From Henriciella sp. (GTDB taxonomy: Bacteria; Pseudomonadota; Alphaproteobacteria; Caulobacterales; Hyphomonadaceae), in NCBI GenBank assembly GCA_021776655.1, contig JAJFFK010000009.1, positions 62,001 through 126,000 of the forward strand: a stretch of DNA of 64,000 nt, in the 5' to 3' direction. Both the position numbers and the translations under genes were made by a program. This document shows, in pieces, positions 53,807 through 61,635 of the stretch (position 1 is its first letter; each line of letters starts with the position of its first letter). The notes beneath the pieces are model-generated. The model was not told the DNA's origin. It did not search any database and worked only from the letters and a program-made list of their open reading frames with translations.

Positions 53807-54226
53807 ATGATCCGCACACCCTTGCCGCTACTTTTTCTAACCGCTTGCGCGCAGCCGATTGGGGCTTCGCCGGTGGCGGATATCTACTGGTCGGATGGTG
53901 ATAGTGGCCGCGTCGACGGGGTGCGGTTTCGCCTGGCGGACGTCGACGCGCCAGAGACCGGCGCGGTTGGCGCGCGCGGCGGGGCCAAGTGCGAGGGCGA
54001 ACGCGCGCTCGGCTATGATGCCAAGGCGTTCATGATCGAGCTGACGCGCGGCGCGGCGCTGGAAACGGTTAGCGACGATGCCCCGGATCGATACGGCCGC
54101 GTCGTGATCACGCTGCTAGTCGACGGGCAGGATGCAGCGGCGACCGGCGTGGATGCCGGACACCTCGCGCCCTGGCCGCATGACGGCCACACTGCGCTGG
54201 CTGATAAGCCGGATTGGTGCGGCTAA
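53807..54226 (+). CDS. Staphylococcal-nuclease-like lipoprotein
   Basis: A 139-residue SNase/thermonuclease-fold protein. A short lipoprotein-like signal ends in FLTAC; the fold carries WSDGDSGRVDGVRFRLADVD followed by APETG, CEGERALGYDAKAF and DAPDRYGRVVITLLV, the residues of the calcium-dependent active site. It would cleave DNA or RNA outside the inner membrane. It lies between the broken tRNA and the small-gene operon, typical of phage cargo. The methionine at 53807 gives the signal; 53777 is an alternative. Confidence 0.8.
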   Translation: MIRTPLPLLFLTACAQPIGASPVADIYWSDGDSGRVDGVRFRLADVDAPETGAVGARGGAKCEGERALGYDAKAFMIELTRGAALETVSDDAPDRYGRVVITLLVDGQDAAATGVDAGHLAPWPHDGHTALADKPDWCG

Positions 54227-54252
54227 CGAACGCCGTTCGCTGAAAATACCAC

Positions 54253-54280
54253 TTGCAATTACACTAAAAGTGTATATATT
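54253..54280 (+). promoter_or_regulatory. Promoter with 15-bp palindromic operator
   Basis: A TTGCAA (54253-54258) and TATATT (54275-54280) are 16 bases apart, and the space between holds the palindrome TACACT-AAA-AGTGTA (54260-54274). A repressor bound there would block RNA polymerase directly. The HTH protein at the end of the operon (54864-55208) is the natural candidate for an autorepressor. Confidence 0.65.
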
Positions 54281-54331
54281 AAACTCATGGACACAGAGAT
54301 TGGCTCTAACGTCCACTCATTGGAGAAGAAA

Positions 54332-54517
54332 ATGACCATCATTACCAAAGAACAATATGACGCTATCGCTGATCGATTTCTCGGCGAGTCGTGCCGCAAC
54401 ATCGAAACTGATGGCACTTACGAATATGAAACTATCATAGACCACGATGGTCAGGACGTTGCATTCGCATCATGGCACAAAGGTGAGGTCAGCTATCATC
54501 AAGTTGATCAATCATGA
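54332..54517 (+). CDS. Small acidic phage protein
   Basis: A 61-residue acidic protein (YDAIADRFLGESCRNIETDG; IIDHDGQDVAFASWHKGE). GGAGAAGAA sits before the ATG, a good ribosome site, and the frame is not extended usefully upstream. It is first in an operon behind an operator-containing promoter. The stop overlaps the next ATG (ATGA). I do not recognise the family; small size, acidity and position fit an anti-defence or host-takeover protein, which is inference. Confidence 0.65.
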   Translation: MTIITKEQYDAIADRFLGESCRNIETDGTYEYETIIDHDGQDVAFASWHKGEVSYHQVDQS

Positions 54518-54664
54518 CGCTCCGCAGAACAACAAACTCTACGATCGGACTTAGCCTGGGCCGCGCTGGAATTGGCGCAGGTTCAGGCCTGGCATGGGGC
54601 TGGGCGGTGGTTGACAGAGGTCGGCCTCAACCACCAACAAAGACTGAAACAGGCGATCCGCTAG
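54504..54664 (+). pseudogene. Probable frameshifted small phage gene
   Basis: Two adjacent frames read as one protein if a single base is added near 54549: KLINHDAPQNNKLYDR in the first, then DLAWAALELAQVQAW and WLTEVGLNHQQRLKQAIR to a TAG at 54662. Both halves look protein-like, whereas the long frame that overlaps them (from 54514) is glycine/arginine-rich here. No slippery heptamer is seen, so a base deletion or a sequencing error is likelier than programmed shifting. Start codon uncertain (TTG 54504 or GTG 54483). Confidence 0.4.
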
Positions 54665-54864
54665 CGCTTGCCCGCGCCGCCGCCAGGAAAATGAACGATG
54701 CGGACGAAGAACTGACCATCTACATTTATGCAAATCAGGACGCTTACCAGCACTGTCAGGCTGCTCGTGATGGACTCAAGCGCGCAGATCACACGGCCAT
54801 GTGTGAACGTATAGCGACGCAGCTTTCCAGGGAATACGACATTCACCTTTGCGAGATAAAATAA
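54514..54864 (+). CDS. Small phage protein, start uncertain
   Basis: An open frame of 116 codons beginning at an ATG that overlaps the preceding stop. The first 59 residues are low-complexity and coincide with the frameshifted gene in another frame; the last 57 residues, from the methionine at 54691 (MNDADEELTIYIYANQDAYQ … EYDIHLCEIK), look like a real protein. The true gene may therefore start at 54691, although its ribosome site is weak. The stop overlaps the HTH gene start (TAATG). Family not recognised. Confidence 0.5.
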   Translation: MTLRRTTNSTIGLSLGRAGIGAGSGLAWGWAVVDRGRPQPPTKTETGDPLALARAAARKMNDADEELTIYIYANQDAYQHCQAARDGLKRADHTAMCERIATQLSREYDIHLCEIK

Positions 54865-55208
54865 TGAGCCTTTTTGCAGCAGCCCTAAGAAAAACTGGCC
54901 TCTCTCATGTAGAGGCCAGTGCTTTTTTGAGCGAACAGACCAATCGACACGTAAGTCTCGATACGATTAAAAACATGGCCAATGGCCGCAGCCACGTTCA
55001 TGCAGATGTCTGGTCGACGCTACGAGAGTTGCACGCTAAAATGGTGGACGCTTGCGAAGAAGCCCTTGAGCTGATCACCGAAAAGCAGCCCGAAGATGTT
55101 GAGCTTTTTGAGGATGGCTCCAGAGCGTCCGAATGGCCAAGCCTGCGCGTTTATGAAAACGTCCTCGCGATGGTCGCACTCGAAGGCGACTTTGACATAG
55201 CAAACTAA
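54864..55208 (+). CDS. Helix-turn-helix protein, candidate operon autorepressor
   Basis: A 114-residue protein. Residues 1-60 (LRKTGLSHVEASAFLSEQT, VSLDTIKNMANGRSHVHAD) have an XRE-type HTH pattern, with an acidic linker (ALELITEKQPEDVELFED) and a C-terminal WPSLRVYENVLAMVALEGDF segment. The overall two-part layout and length recall DUF1870/Aca2-type regulators, though no close sequence match can be claimed. It is the last gene of the small-protein operon and overlaps the stop before it. Confidence 0.6.
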   Translation: MSLFAAALRKTGLSHVEASAFLSEQTNRHVSLDTIKNMANGRSHVHADVWSTLRELHAKMVDACEEALELITEKQPEDVELFEDGSRASEWPSLRVYENVLAMVALEGDFDIAN

Positions 55209-55209
55209 A

Positions 55210-55479
55210 TTACCGCCGCCCGAACCGGTGCCAGTGAAACACGATCACGCTGACCAACAGGATGATGATCGCGGCGTTGCTGAAGCCACCCGCGATGAAC
55301 TGCACGTCGCGCAGGCGCAGCGTTGCCACAACCATGTGCACGATGCCGAGCGCTGCGATCCCGATGCGGACCGCGATGATGCCGTAAGATTTTCGCAGGC
55401 CATCAGTCAGGTGAACGATCCACCAGCACAGGCCAACAATGATCCAGGACGTGACTTGATCGAACCAGAACAGGGTCAT
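55210..55479 (-). CDS. Small phage membrane protein, holin-like
   Basis: An 89-residue protein with three hydrophobic segments (WIIVGLCWWIVHLTDGL, GIAALGIVHMVVATL, FSNAAIIILLVSVIVFHW) and a basic C-terminus, the shape of a class I holin. Its start overlaps the stop of the neighbouring holin-like gene by four bases. It lies at the end of the lysis module. A holin or antiholin is likely; homologues are not recognised by sequence. Confidence 0.6.
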   Translation of the reverse strand: MTLFWFDQVTSWIIVGLCWWIVHLTDGLRKSYGIIAVRIGIAALGIVHMVVATLRLRDVQFIAGGFSNAAIIILLVSVIVFHWHRFGRR

Positions 55480-55802
55480 GATTTACGCCTCCCTAAAAGG
55501 CGGCGCTGCATCACCGCGATGCCGCTTTCGCCCGCCGTGCCGCAAACAAAACCTGACGCCAGGTAGGCGTAGGCGGGCTGGGCCACTAACGGCGCGATCA
55601 GCCCGCCGATTAAGCCGCCAAGGAACACCGCTGACAGCACGCCGACCAGGCCCTGCACGGCGCGGCGGCCCCATTTACCTTCCGGTGCCACGATGGCCTT
55701 CACGAACGCGCCACAGACGCCCGCTATGGCCAGCACCTGCACGTTCGACCCAATCTCACGCCACAGCGCCATCAAGCCGCTCGCCGCATCTTTCTCATCC
55801 AT
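55476..55802 (-). CDS. LydA-like holin
   Basis: A 108-residue membrane protein. VLAIAGVCGAFVKAIVAPEG followed by KWGRRAVQGLVGVLSAVFLG and GGLIGGLIAPLV fits the LydA holin superfamily, with a basic C-terminus. Holins form inner-membrane lesions that let the endolysin reach the cell wall. The gene directly precedes a second holin-like gene, as lydA precedes lydB in phage P1. Confidence 0.68.
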   Translation of the reverse strand: MDEKDAASGLMALWREIGSNVQVLAIAGVCGAFVKAIVAPEGKWGRRAVQGLVGVLSAVFLGGLIGGLIAPLVAQPAYAYLASGFVCGTAGESGIAVMQRRLLGRRKS

Positions 55803-55828
55803 CCTGAAGCCTCATTTGAAGTCTTGAT

Positions 55829-55861
55829 AAAAAAAAGACCCGCGCGAGATATCCCCCGCGC
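55829..55861 (-). terminator. Terminator between spanin and holin genes (minus strand)
   Basis: On the minus strand GCGCG and CGCGC form a 5-bp GC stem with a 10-base loop, followed after a few bases by eight Ts. It would limit read-through from the spanin genes into the holins. Confidence 0.55.
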
Positions 55862-55913
55862 CGGTTCCCATTGCTCACCCGTGGCAAGCGCCCCCGATCC
55901 AGCTTTCGCCAGA

Positions 55914-56117
55914 TCAGTCTAATTCAGGCCAACAGCCCTGCTTCGCGCCCAGATCTTCAACCGTCGACAGAAACCGGATCAGGCCGTCAGATGCCATCTC
56001 GATATCGGCGTCGGTGTAGACCGGCTTAATCGGGCAGATCACGCTTTTTGCGGGCAGCCCGACGCAAGCGGTCACGAAGAACACTGACAGGAGTGCCGGC
56101 AGCTTTTTGTAACGCAT
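55914..56117 (-). CDS. Rz1-like outer-membrane spanin lipoprotein
   Basis: A 67-residue protein with a lipoprotein signal (LPALLSVFFVTAC) and a short periplasmic part. The gene begins inside the Rz-like gene in another frame and runs past its end, the classic overlapped Rz/Rz1 arrangement. Such o-spanins join the inner-membrane partner to fuse the two membranes at lysis. It is not strongly proline-rich as lambda Rz1 is. Confidence 0.68.
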   Translation of the reverse strand: MRYKKLPALLSVFFVTACVGLPAKSVICPIKPVYTDADIEMASDGLIRFLSTVEDLGAKQGCWPELD

Positions 56118-56268
56118 CGCTTTTCACCTTTTCGGCCTTGGCTTCCACTTTCAGGGCTTTGGTGCGCTGTTGCGACTTTCCGGCCGACTTTCCGCGACCG
56201 TAAAACCAGATCAGGAACCCGGCGACAGCCGCCGCGCCGAGCGCACCAAAGATCAGATTGAGGGTCAC
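56026..56268 (-). CDS. Rz-like inner-membrane spanin
   Basis: An 80-residue type II membrane protein: an N-terminal transmembrane helix (LIFGALGAAAVAGFLIWFYG) followed by a charged helix (QQRTKALKVEAKAEKVKSD) with coiled-coil character and a basic tail. Its last 92 bases also encode the start of the Rz1-like gene. With that gene it would form the spanin complex for outer-membrane disruption. Confidence 0.68.
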   Translation of the reverse strand: MTLNLIFGALGAAAVAGFLIWFYGRGKSAGKSQQRTKALKVEAKAEKVKSDALQKAAGTPVSVLRDRLRRAARKKRDLPD

Positions 56269-56274
56269 CGCCGT

Positions 56275-56499
56275 CTAAGCTGCGACCGCAGCGGCAGCTG
56301 GCGCAGGCGGCGTGTTGAGCCCATCGATAAGCGCCTGCGCAAAGACTTTGGCGGCGGCCAGGGCAACATCATCCAGACCGTTGGTTGTGAGCACAACCTT
56401 TGCCTGGACAGCCTGTCCTATATCAACACCCATGTCGCGCAGCTTTTCATGCGTGAACGGGGCCAGCGCGCCAACCGCGCCGATAATCATATCTTCCAT
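56275..56499 (-). CDS. Small phage protein of unknown function
   Basis: A 74-residue protein with a helical body (MIIGAVGALAPFTHEKLRDM; VALAAAKVFAQALIDGL) and an alanine/proline tail. It stands seven bases before the Rz-like gene and after a terminator, so its promoter may start the spanin transcript. I do not recognise the family. Confidence 0.55.
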   Translation of the reverse strand: MEDMIIGAVGALAPFTHEKLRDMGVDIGQAVQAKVVLTTNGLDDVALAAAKVFAQALIDGLNTPPAPAAAAVAA

Positions 56500-56526
56500 G
56501 TTCGTATTCCTTTTTCAAAATGACAT

Positions 56527-56558
56527 AAAAAAACCGCACCACCCGAAAGTGGACGCGG
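56527..56558 (-). terminator. Terminator after the endolysin gene (minus strand)
   Basis: On the minus strand CCGC…CCAC pairs with GTGG…GCGG around a 6-base TTTCGG loop and is followed by seven Ts. It lies 50 bases past the endolysin stop and ends the tail-lysis transcript. Confidence 0.8.
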
Positions 56559-56607
56559 TTAAGCAAGGTTCGTAAATTTCAGTTTTCAGGCGGGCGTCAG
56601 GCGAGCA

Positions 56608-57039
56608 TCAGGCCAACCATTTCGGGTCTTTGCCGGTCTCCATCATCGCGGTCAGGGTCACTGCCCGGCTTTTGACCTGGCGCGCCCAGCGGCTATTCAT
56701 CATGCCGCGCGAGGCCGCGCCCCAATCGCCGCGCTTGACGGCGGCCAGCGTGTTCTTGAACAGCAGAAAATTGGCGATGCCGAGATTGAAACACATGTCG
56801 ATGATCACCCGCTGGCGCACATCATTCAGGCCGCGCCACCACGGCAATTCGCGATCCAGATCAGCCATCACCCCGGCAATGTCATTGGCCAGCAAGTAGG
56901 ACACTTCAGCCTCGGTCAGCCCGCCGCCCAATCGCCGATCGATCAACCGACCGACACCGATGGTCAGATAGCCCAGGCTGTCTTCGTAACCAAAGGCGCG
57001 GCCATGCACCATCGGGCTGCCCTCATGACGGCGCAGCAT
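56608..57039 (-). CDS. Phage endolysin, GH24 lysozyme
   Basis: A 143-residue lysozyme-like muramidase. The E-x8-D/C-x5-T catalytic pattern appears in RRHEGSPMVHGRAFGYEDSLGY followed by LTIGVGRLID; VIIDMCFNLGIANFLLFKN is the GH24 C-terminal lobe. It degrades peptidoglycan during lysis. The frame is open to 57144, but those residues overlap the upstream gene; the ATG at 57039, five bases from that gene's stop, is favoured. No signal-anchor is seen, so it depends on holins. Confidence 0.85.
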   Translation of the reverse strand: MLRRHEGSPMVHGRAFGYEDSLGYLTIGVGRLIDRRLGGGLTEAEVSYLLANDIAGVMADLDRELPWWRGLNDVRQRVIIDMCFNLGIANFLLFKNTLAAVKRGDWGAASRGMMNSRWARQVKSRAVTLTAMMETGKDPKWLA

Positions 57040-57043
57040 TGTG

Positions 57044-57463
57044 TCAATTCTCGGCGGGCGTTTCGGCAATTGCCGCGTCTGCGCGACTTGCCCCTTCAGC
57101 TGCAGGGCTTTCAGTCGGTTCAGCGTCAGCGTCCACAGGCTCATCGGTCACTTCCTTTTTGGGCAAAAATGGTGCGATCGCGACCAGGACATCGAGCGCC
57201 CCCTGCGCGCGATGGGTCAGGCTGAATTGATGGATCAGCAGCGCGCACCCGGCCAGAATGCGCCGCGCCGCCACGTCGAGCTGGACCGGATCGAACCCGT
57301 CCGGCGCTGGGTAAGCGGTCAGGCCATCATAGGCCGCATAAATCGTTTCCATCGGCACCGTCTGTTCGAAAGCCGGGGCCAGCACCGCCAGCAGGTCTTC
57401 ATCATCGCTGACATAATTATGGATCGCCGCGACAATATCCGGCGGCGTCTTTGGATATGGCAT
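57044..57463 (-). CDS. Phage tail-adjacent protein of unknown function
   Basis: A 139-residue protein. The first 110 residues are helical (TPPDIVAAIHNYVSDDEDLL, LDVAARRILAGCALLIHQFS), and the tail is acidic and alanine-rich (ADAEPTESPAAEGASRADAA), probably disordered. It lies between the tail-tip protein and the endolysin in the same direction. A chaperone or small structural protein is possible; I do not recognise the family. Confidence 0.6.
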   Translation of the reverse strand: MPYPKTPPDIVAAIHNYVSDDEDLLAVLAPAFEQTVPMETIYAAYDGLTAYPAPDGFDPVQLDVAARRILAGCALLIHQFSLTHRAQGALDVLVAIAPFLPKKEVTDEPVDADAEPTESPAAEGASRADAAIAETPAEN

Positions 57464-57486
57464 TGCGCCCTCCTTTTCGGTTGAAA

Positions 57487-60400
57487 TTAGCTGCCCTGAG
57501 CCGACGCGGTACCGCTGAAGTTCAGCGTCTTGACGCCGGTGCCGTTGACGCGGCGGGCGAGCAGACGCACCTCATAATCAGTCGAAGCGGACAGGCCCGT
57601 CACGGTCGGACTATGGATCACCGATCCTAAATGCTCAGTCAGGCCACCGAACCCACCGTCATCAGACGTGAATGCATCCGGCGCTGAAAACGCTTCGCCA
57701 GTGGCCACATAAGCCCCGCCGACTGGGCCGTATTGCCACCGCATCGCTACCGGCCACGTACCTATGACATTTGACGCGGTGGCAAAAACGATCAGCGGCG
57801 CGGTGAACGCGATCTGGCCATTCGGGCCCGTGGTGACCGTCATCACATCAGAGATTACCACGTCGCCGACGCCGCTGACGCTGGCAAACGTGCTGTCATT
57901 GACCAAGGTGCCAGACGATCCGCCGGTGTTTGGCGGCGGCGATAACAGCTTGGTCACGTCAATCACGGTTTCCAGGGTCACACCATCACGCACCGAGCGC
58001 ACCGTGATCGAGCCGTTTGAACTGACCGCTGTGATATTCAGATTGCCGCCTGATGACGTCGCTGAATTGTCGATTGTTGCTGTGCAGCCTGAGATTGACG
58101 GGATCGACCAGGCCGTGCTGGCGCTCACATCTATGTTGCCCTTTTTGCGCCGGATCAGAACGCTGCGCGGCACCTGGCCGCTATCCAGCGCACCGGTATA
58201 ATCAGCCGTGAACGTCACCGAATTGGCGGTCGTTTCGAGATAGGCTTGCGACACCGCCGTCACATCGGCATTGTCGTCTGGTAGGTTAGGCCCGGTGATA
58301 TTCGTGCCCCAAATTCCCCCGACCGTGGCATTGTTCGCGGGCAGATTTGCGCCGCCAACATTGACACCCCATGTCGCACCGACCGTGGCGTTATCGGCCG
58401 GGATGCCCGCACCCCCAATATTGACACCCCATGTCGCACCGACCGTGGCGCCATTCGCAGGGATGCCCACGCCGCCAATATTGCCCCAATCAATCGCACC
58501 GAAATTCTGCGCCAGCATCAGGACATCAAGCACCGTGCTCAGCGTGCCGACCTCGCCGCGTGTCCCGGTGAAGTGCGCGCGCACGTCATAGGTTCCGGCG
58601 GCGACCAGACCGCGCGCGGTATAGGTGCCAATGCGGTGGCTGATTTGCGCCACTTCCTGATAGGCCGGCTGGCTGCCCTCGGCCAGGCGAACGGCGCCGC
58701 CATCCAGTGCCACCCGGCGCAGCTCGATCACCACGCCCGCGATCGCTAAATCAGTCTCTGGTGTGAACGAGACATTGATCACCGACTGGATCACGCCGCC
58801 CGTGCCGACTTCGATTGCAGGCACCGCGGCGAAGGCCAGCATGTCAGGTAAGATATCCGCCACGGTCAGGATCGGGGTTTCCATCACCGTGCCGACCCGG
58901 CCGGTTTCAGATACCGCCGCGACCCGGTAGACCAGACGATCATCGACAGCGCCTGGCGCGTCAATGATCTGGCGCGCATCCGGCGCGAGATCAGGCAGCC
59001 GCTCAAACAGTGATAGCGTGGTCGGATCAGGATCGGCGGCGGGCGGCGCGAAGGCACGCCAGACGCGCAAACCCGCGATGGACCCGAGATAGCCATCCGG
59101 CACGCTGAAATTGACCACGATCTGGCGGATATTTGCCACCGCGCTAACGTAGACCGGGACCGGCGGGTCAGAGCCCAGAGGCAAAACCGGGTCGGCGGTG
59201 TAGGTCGGCACCGTCAGACCGGTCTCATCGAAGCGCGCTGGCGCGTATTGCTTAAGCGACAGCCGCAACCAGCCCGGCCCGGCCTCTTCAGCATCCGCCA
59301 GCACGCCCTCATAAAGCTCATCAGCGCTCGGCCCGATGACATAATCGTCACCAATTTGCGGCCCAGCCGCAAGCGCCACGGGGGTCGCCAGTGTGACCAC
59401 CAGAACCCGGCCATCGACGCCCGGCGTGACCAGATCAGACGGCGCGGAAATCAGCGCCGTGGCACCCGGCCGGACCCACTTGATCGCTTGCAACCCGGTG
59501 GCCGGGCCAGCAGGCGACTCTTGATCCAGCGTCACCGCTGTGACCAGACCGCCTGCGGTGGTGATATCCCGAATGATGCCAGAGGCGGCGATCTCGGTGA
59601 TGATCCGAGTCGCCACCGAGATGCGAAGCATCCGCTTGAGCGTGTTATCAACCGCCTCAACCGGGACCTCGCAGATCAGCGTCTCGGTCTGAAGCCGCGA
59701 ATTACGATAGAGCTGAGCGATGCGCTTGTGCAGGTCATCCCAATTGACTTTGCCAGTGATCGTGATCGGCTCGAACTTGGTCGCCGTGGCCTTGCTGTGA
59801 CCGCCGACATAGATCACTTCTTCGCGGGTGCGGTAGCCGTTTGCGGCGTCATTGAACTTGACCCGGTAGGCGTGCACGTCGACGAGGAATGTCTTGGTCG
59901 ACGAAACATTACGCACGGTGCCGTCACGAAAGACATGCGTCGGTGCCAGTTGCGGCCGGTCGAGCCGCGCCACCAGCTTGTTATTCTCACGCACGACCCG
60001 GCCCTCGCCCGCCGCAGCGGTCAGGTTGCTCAGCGTGTCAACATCAACATTGCGTTGCAGCACGTAATCAAAACTCAAGCCTCGATCGCGGGCATCCTTG
60101 GCGGCGGCCGCGAAGCTTGGAAAATCAATATTGGCATCAGCGGTCGGATTGCGCGCTTCGAAGCCGTTGCGCTGCTGGTAGAGGATTTGCTCCCACATAT
60201 TTGACGTTGCCGCCGGGACCGACAGATCAGCGGCGGTGACGCCGGACAGATCGCCCTGATCCAGCACCGCATCCGGGAAGCGCGGGGCGTGGCGCGACAG
60301 CAGGACGTTAAGCTCATCAATCGCGCCCGAGGTCTCATCGGTGCCTTTGAACCGAAACACGCCCCATGCCACATCATCGCGCGCGACCGGTGGATCCTCG

Positions 60401-61635
60401 CGCTTTGACAGTACGGTCTGCAAGATAATGTCATCGAACACACGCGGCTCGGTGCGGTCAGTCGTGGCGCGCTGAATCTCAATATCGTAAGTGCCTTTGA
60501 CTGGAAACGAAAACCCGATCTGACGAAAGAACGGTTGCTGCGGCTTGGTTTCTGTGAAGGTGAACAGGCCCGAGGCGGATGTGGTCGGCCCCTGGCTGGC
60601 CCCGTCCAGTGCGGTGAAGAAGCGATTGAAGCCGCGAAACTCTGGATAGACCACGTTCTGGCGCACCGACGCGAACGTCCACGCGCCGAGCGTTTCAGAC
60701 GGTCCGGGATTGGTCACCAGCCGATAGCGCACCCGCACGATCACCGCATTGCTTTCCGGCTTGCCCTTTTTCGACGTCTTGCCCAGCCCTTGCGGGAAGG
60801 CCAGGATCAGGTCGCAATCAATCGTATCGCTGGCGCTGCGGCGGCCTTCCCAATCAGCATCGCCCAGGGTCGCGCCAACGCCATCGGTGATGACTTGACG
60901 GCTAGCCATTGTCGGCACCGGGTCACTATCGACGAGGCGCTCCTGAAACACTACGCCGTCAAGCGCGGCGAGGGCCGTGTCACCGATGCGGTGATCAGAC
61001 ACAGAAACCCCGATGGGGCCATAATCAACAACCATGTAATAATATGTGTCATCGCCGCGAATTTCAGGATACGGGCGGGCCGCCAGGCGCGGCGTGAACC
61101 GGTGCGTGCCAAACACGGTTGAGATCGGCTGAAACGGAGCCAGGCGATTACGCTGACCTTCGATGAAATAGACCGGATCAGGTGGATCGGCCGCCTCAAA
61201 TCGCGGCGGCGGCACCAGCGCGTTAATCGCCAGCTGCCCGATTGTGGTGACCACGCCCGTGGTTAACGCCGAGATCGCGGCGAACCCCGCGGTTCCCTCG
61301 GCCGCAAAAGCCAGCGCAACTTGCGGGCCCAAATAGAACGCGGCAACAATCACGGCGAGGGTCAGCGCGGCCTGTAGCAGCTTGTTGCCGGAATCGCCGC
61401 CCTGCGGCAAGACCACAACCTGGACATGTCCGGTGGCAGATGTCGCGGCCCACAGTTCAGCCGGGATGTCCCGGCCATTGATCGAAGCGCAGGCGTGATC
61501 CATCTCGAGCGGGCCAAAGCCCGCCATGTCGACGATCTCAGAAATCGGGGTGCCGGGCTCAACGTGCAGGATGCGCGGCGGGCGGTCTGAAAACGGGTCA
61601 TCCTTGACCAGAACAGCGAGGTCAGATTGGGACAT
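57487..61635 (-). CDS. Phage tail tip / host-specificity protein (J-like)
   Basis: A 1382-residue protein, the largest in the prophage. An N-terminal region with transmembrane-like stretches (LTLAVIVAAFYLGPQVALAF) and FIEGQRNRLAPFQPISTVFG, the NLLAPFQ-like tip domain, precedes fibronectin-like modules (VRQIVVNFSVPDGYLGSIAG), a four-copy 20-residue repeat (58261-58500) and a C-terminal Ig/FN3-like part. Such proteins form the baseplate hub and bind host receptors. The methionine at 61635 overlaps the preceding gene by 14 bases; 61677 is an alternative. Confidence 0.82.
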   Translation of the reverse strand: MSQSDLAVLVKDDPFSDRPPRILHVEPGTPISEIVDMAGFGPLEMDHACASINGRDIPAELWAATSATGHVQVVVLPQGGDSGNKLLQAALTLAVIVAAFYLGPQVALAFAAEGTAGFAAISALTTGVVTTIGQLAINALVPPPRFEAADPPDPVYFIEGQRNRLAPFQPISTVFGTHRFTPRLAARPYPEIRGDDTYYYMVVDYGPIGVSVSDHRIGDTALAALDGVVFQERLVDSDPVPTMASRQVITDGVGATLGDADWEGRRSASDTIDCDLILAFPQGLGKTSKKGKPESNAVIVRVRYRLVTNPGPSETLGAWTFASVRQNVVYPEFRGFNRFFTALDGASQGPTTSASGLFTFTETKPQQPFFRQIGFSFPVKGTYDIEIQRATTDRTEPRVFDDIILQTVLSKREDPPVARDDVAWGVFRFKGTDETSGAIDELNVLLSRHAPRFPDAVLDQGDLSGVTAADLSVPAATSNMWEQILYQQRNGFEARNPTADANIDFPSFAAAAKDARDRGLSFDYVLQRNVDVDTLSNLTAAAGEGRVVRENNKLVARLDRPQLAPTHVFRDGTVRNVSSTKTFLVDVHAYRVKFNDAANGYRTREEVIYVGGHSKATATKFEPITITGKVNWDDLHKRIAQLYRNSRLQTETLICEVPVEAVDNTLKRMLRISVATRIITEIAASGIIRDITTAGGLVTAVTLDQESPAGPATGLQAIKWVRPGATALISAPSDLVTPGVDGRVLVVTLATPVALAAGPQIGDDYVIGPSADELYEGVLADAEEAGPGWLRLSLKQYAPARFDETGLTVPTYTADPVLPLGSDPPVPVYVSAVANIRQIVVNFSVPDGYLGSIAGLRVWRAFAPPAADPDPTTLSLFERLPDLAPDARQIIDAPGAVDDRLVYRVAAVSETGRVGTVMETPILTVADILPDMLAFAAVPAIEVGTGGVIQSVINVSFTPETDLAIAGVVIELRRVALDGGAVRLAEGSQPAYQEVAQISHRIGTYTARGLVAAGTYDVRAHFTGTRGEVGTLSTVLDVLMLAQNFGAIDWGNIGGVGIPANGATVGATWGVNIGGAGIPADNATVGATWGVNVGGANLPANNATVGGIWGTNITGPNLPDDNADVTAVSQAYLETTANSVTFTADYTGALDSGQVPRSVLIRRKKGNIDVSASTAWSIPSISGCTATIDNSATSSGGNLNITAVSSNGSITVRSVRDGVTLETVIDVTKLLSPPPNTGGSSGTLVNDSTFASVSGVGDVVISDVMTVTTGPNGQIAFTAPLIVFATASNVIGTWPVAMRWQYGPVGGAYVATGEAFSAPDAFTSDDGGFGGLTEHLGSVIHSPTVTGLSASTDYEVRLLARRVNGTGVKTLNFSGTASAQGS
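58261..58500 (-). repeat. Four tandem 60-bp repeats inside the tail tip gene
   Basis: Four consecutive 60-base units encode a 20-residue repeat with the consensus NATVGATWGVNIGGAGIPAD. The two middle DNA units are almost identical; the outer ones are diverged. The unit is in frame, so copy-number change would lengthen or shorten the protein without breaking it. It resembles a short beta-solenoid or collagen-like shaft insert. Confidence 0.85.

Noticed and set aside
58261-58500. Regularly spaced repeats that could suggest a CRISPR array
   Set aside because: The repeats are contiguous 60-base units in frame in a tail gene, with no unique spacers. No CRISPR array or cas gene was seen in the window.
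59248-60204. A 318-codon plus-strand frame inside the tail tip gene
   Set aside because: It is the antisense shadow of the tip protein and is Arg/His-rich with no recognisable domain.
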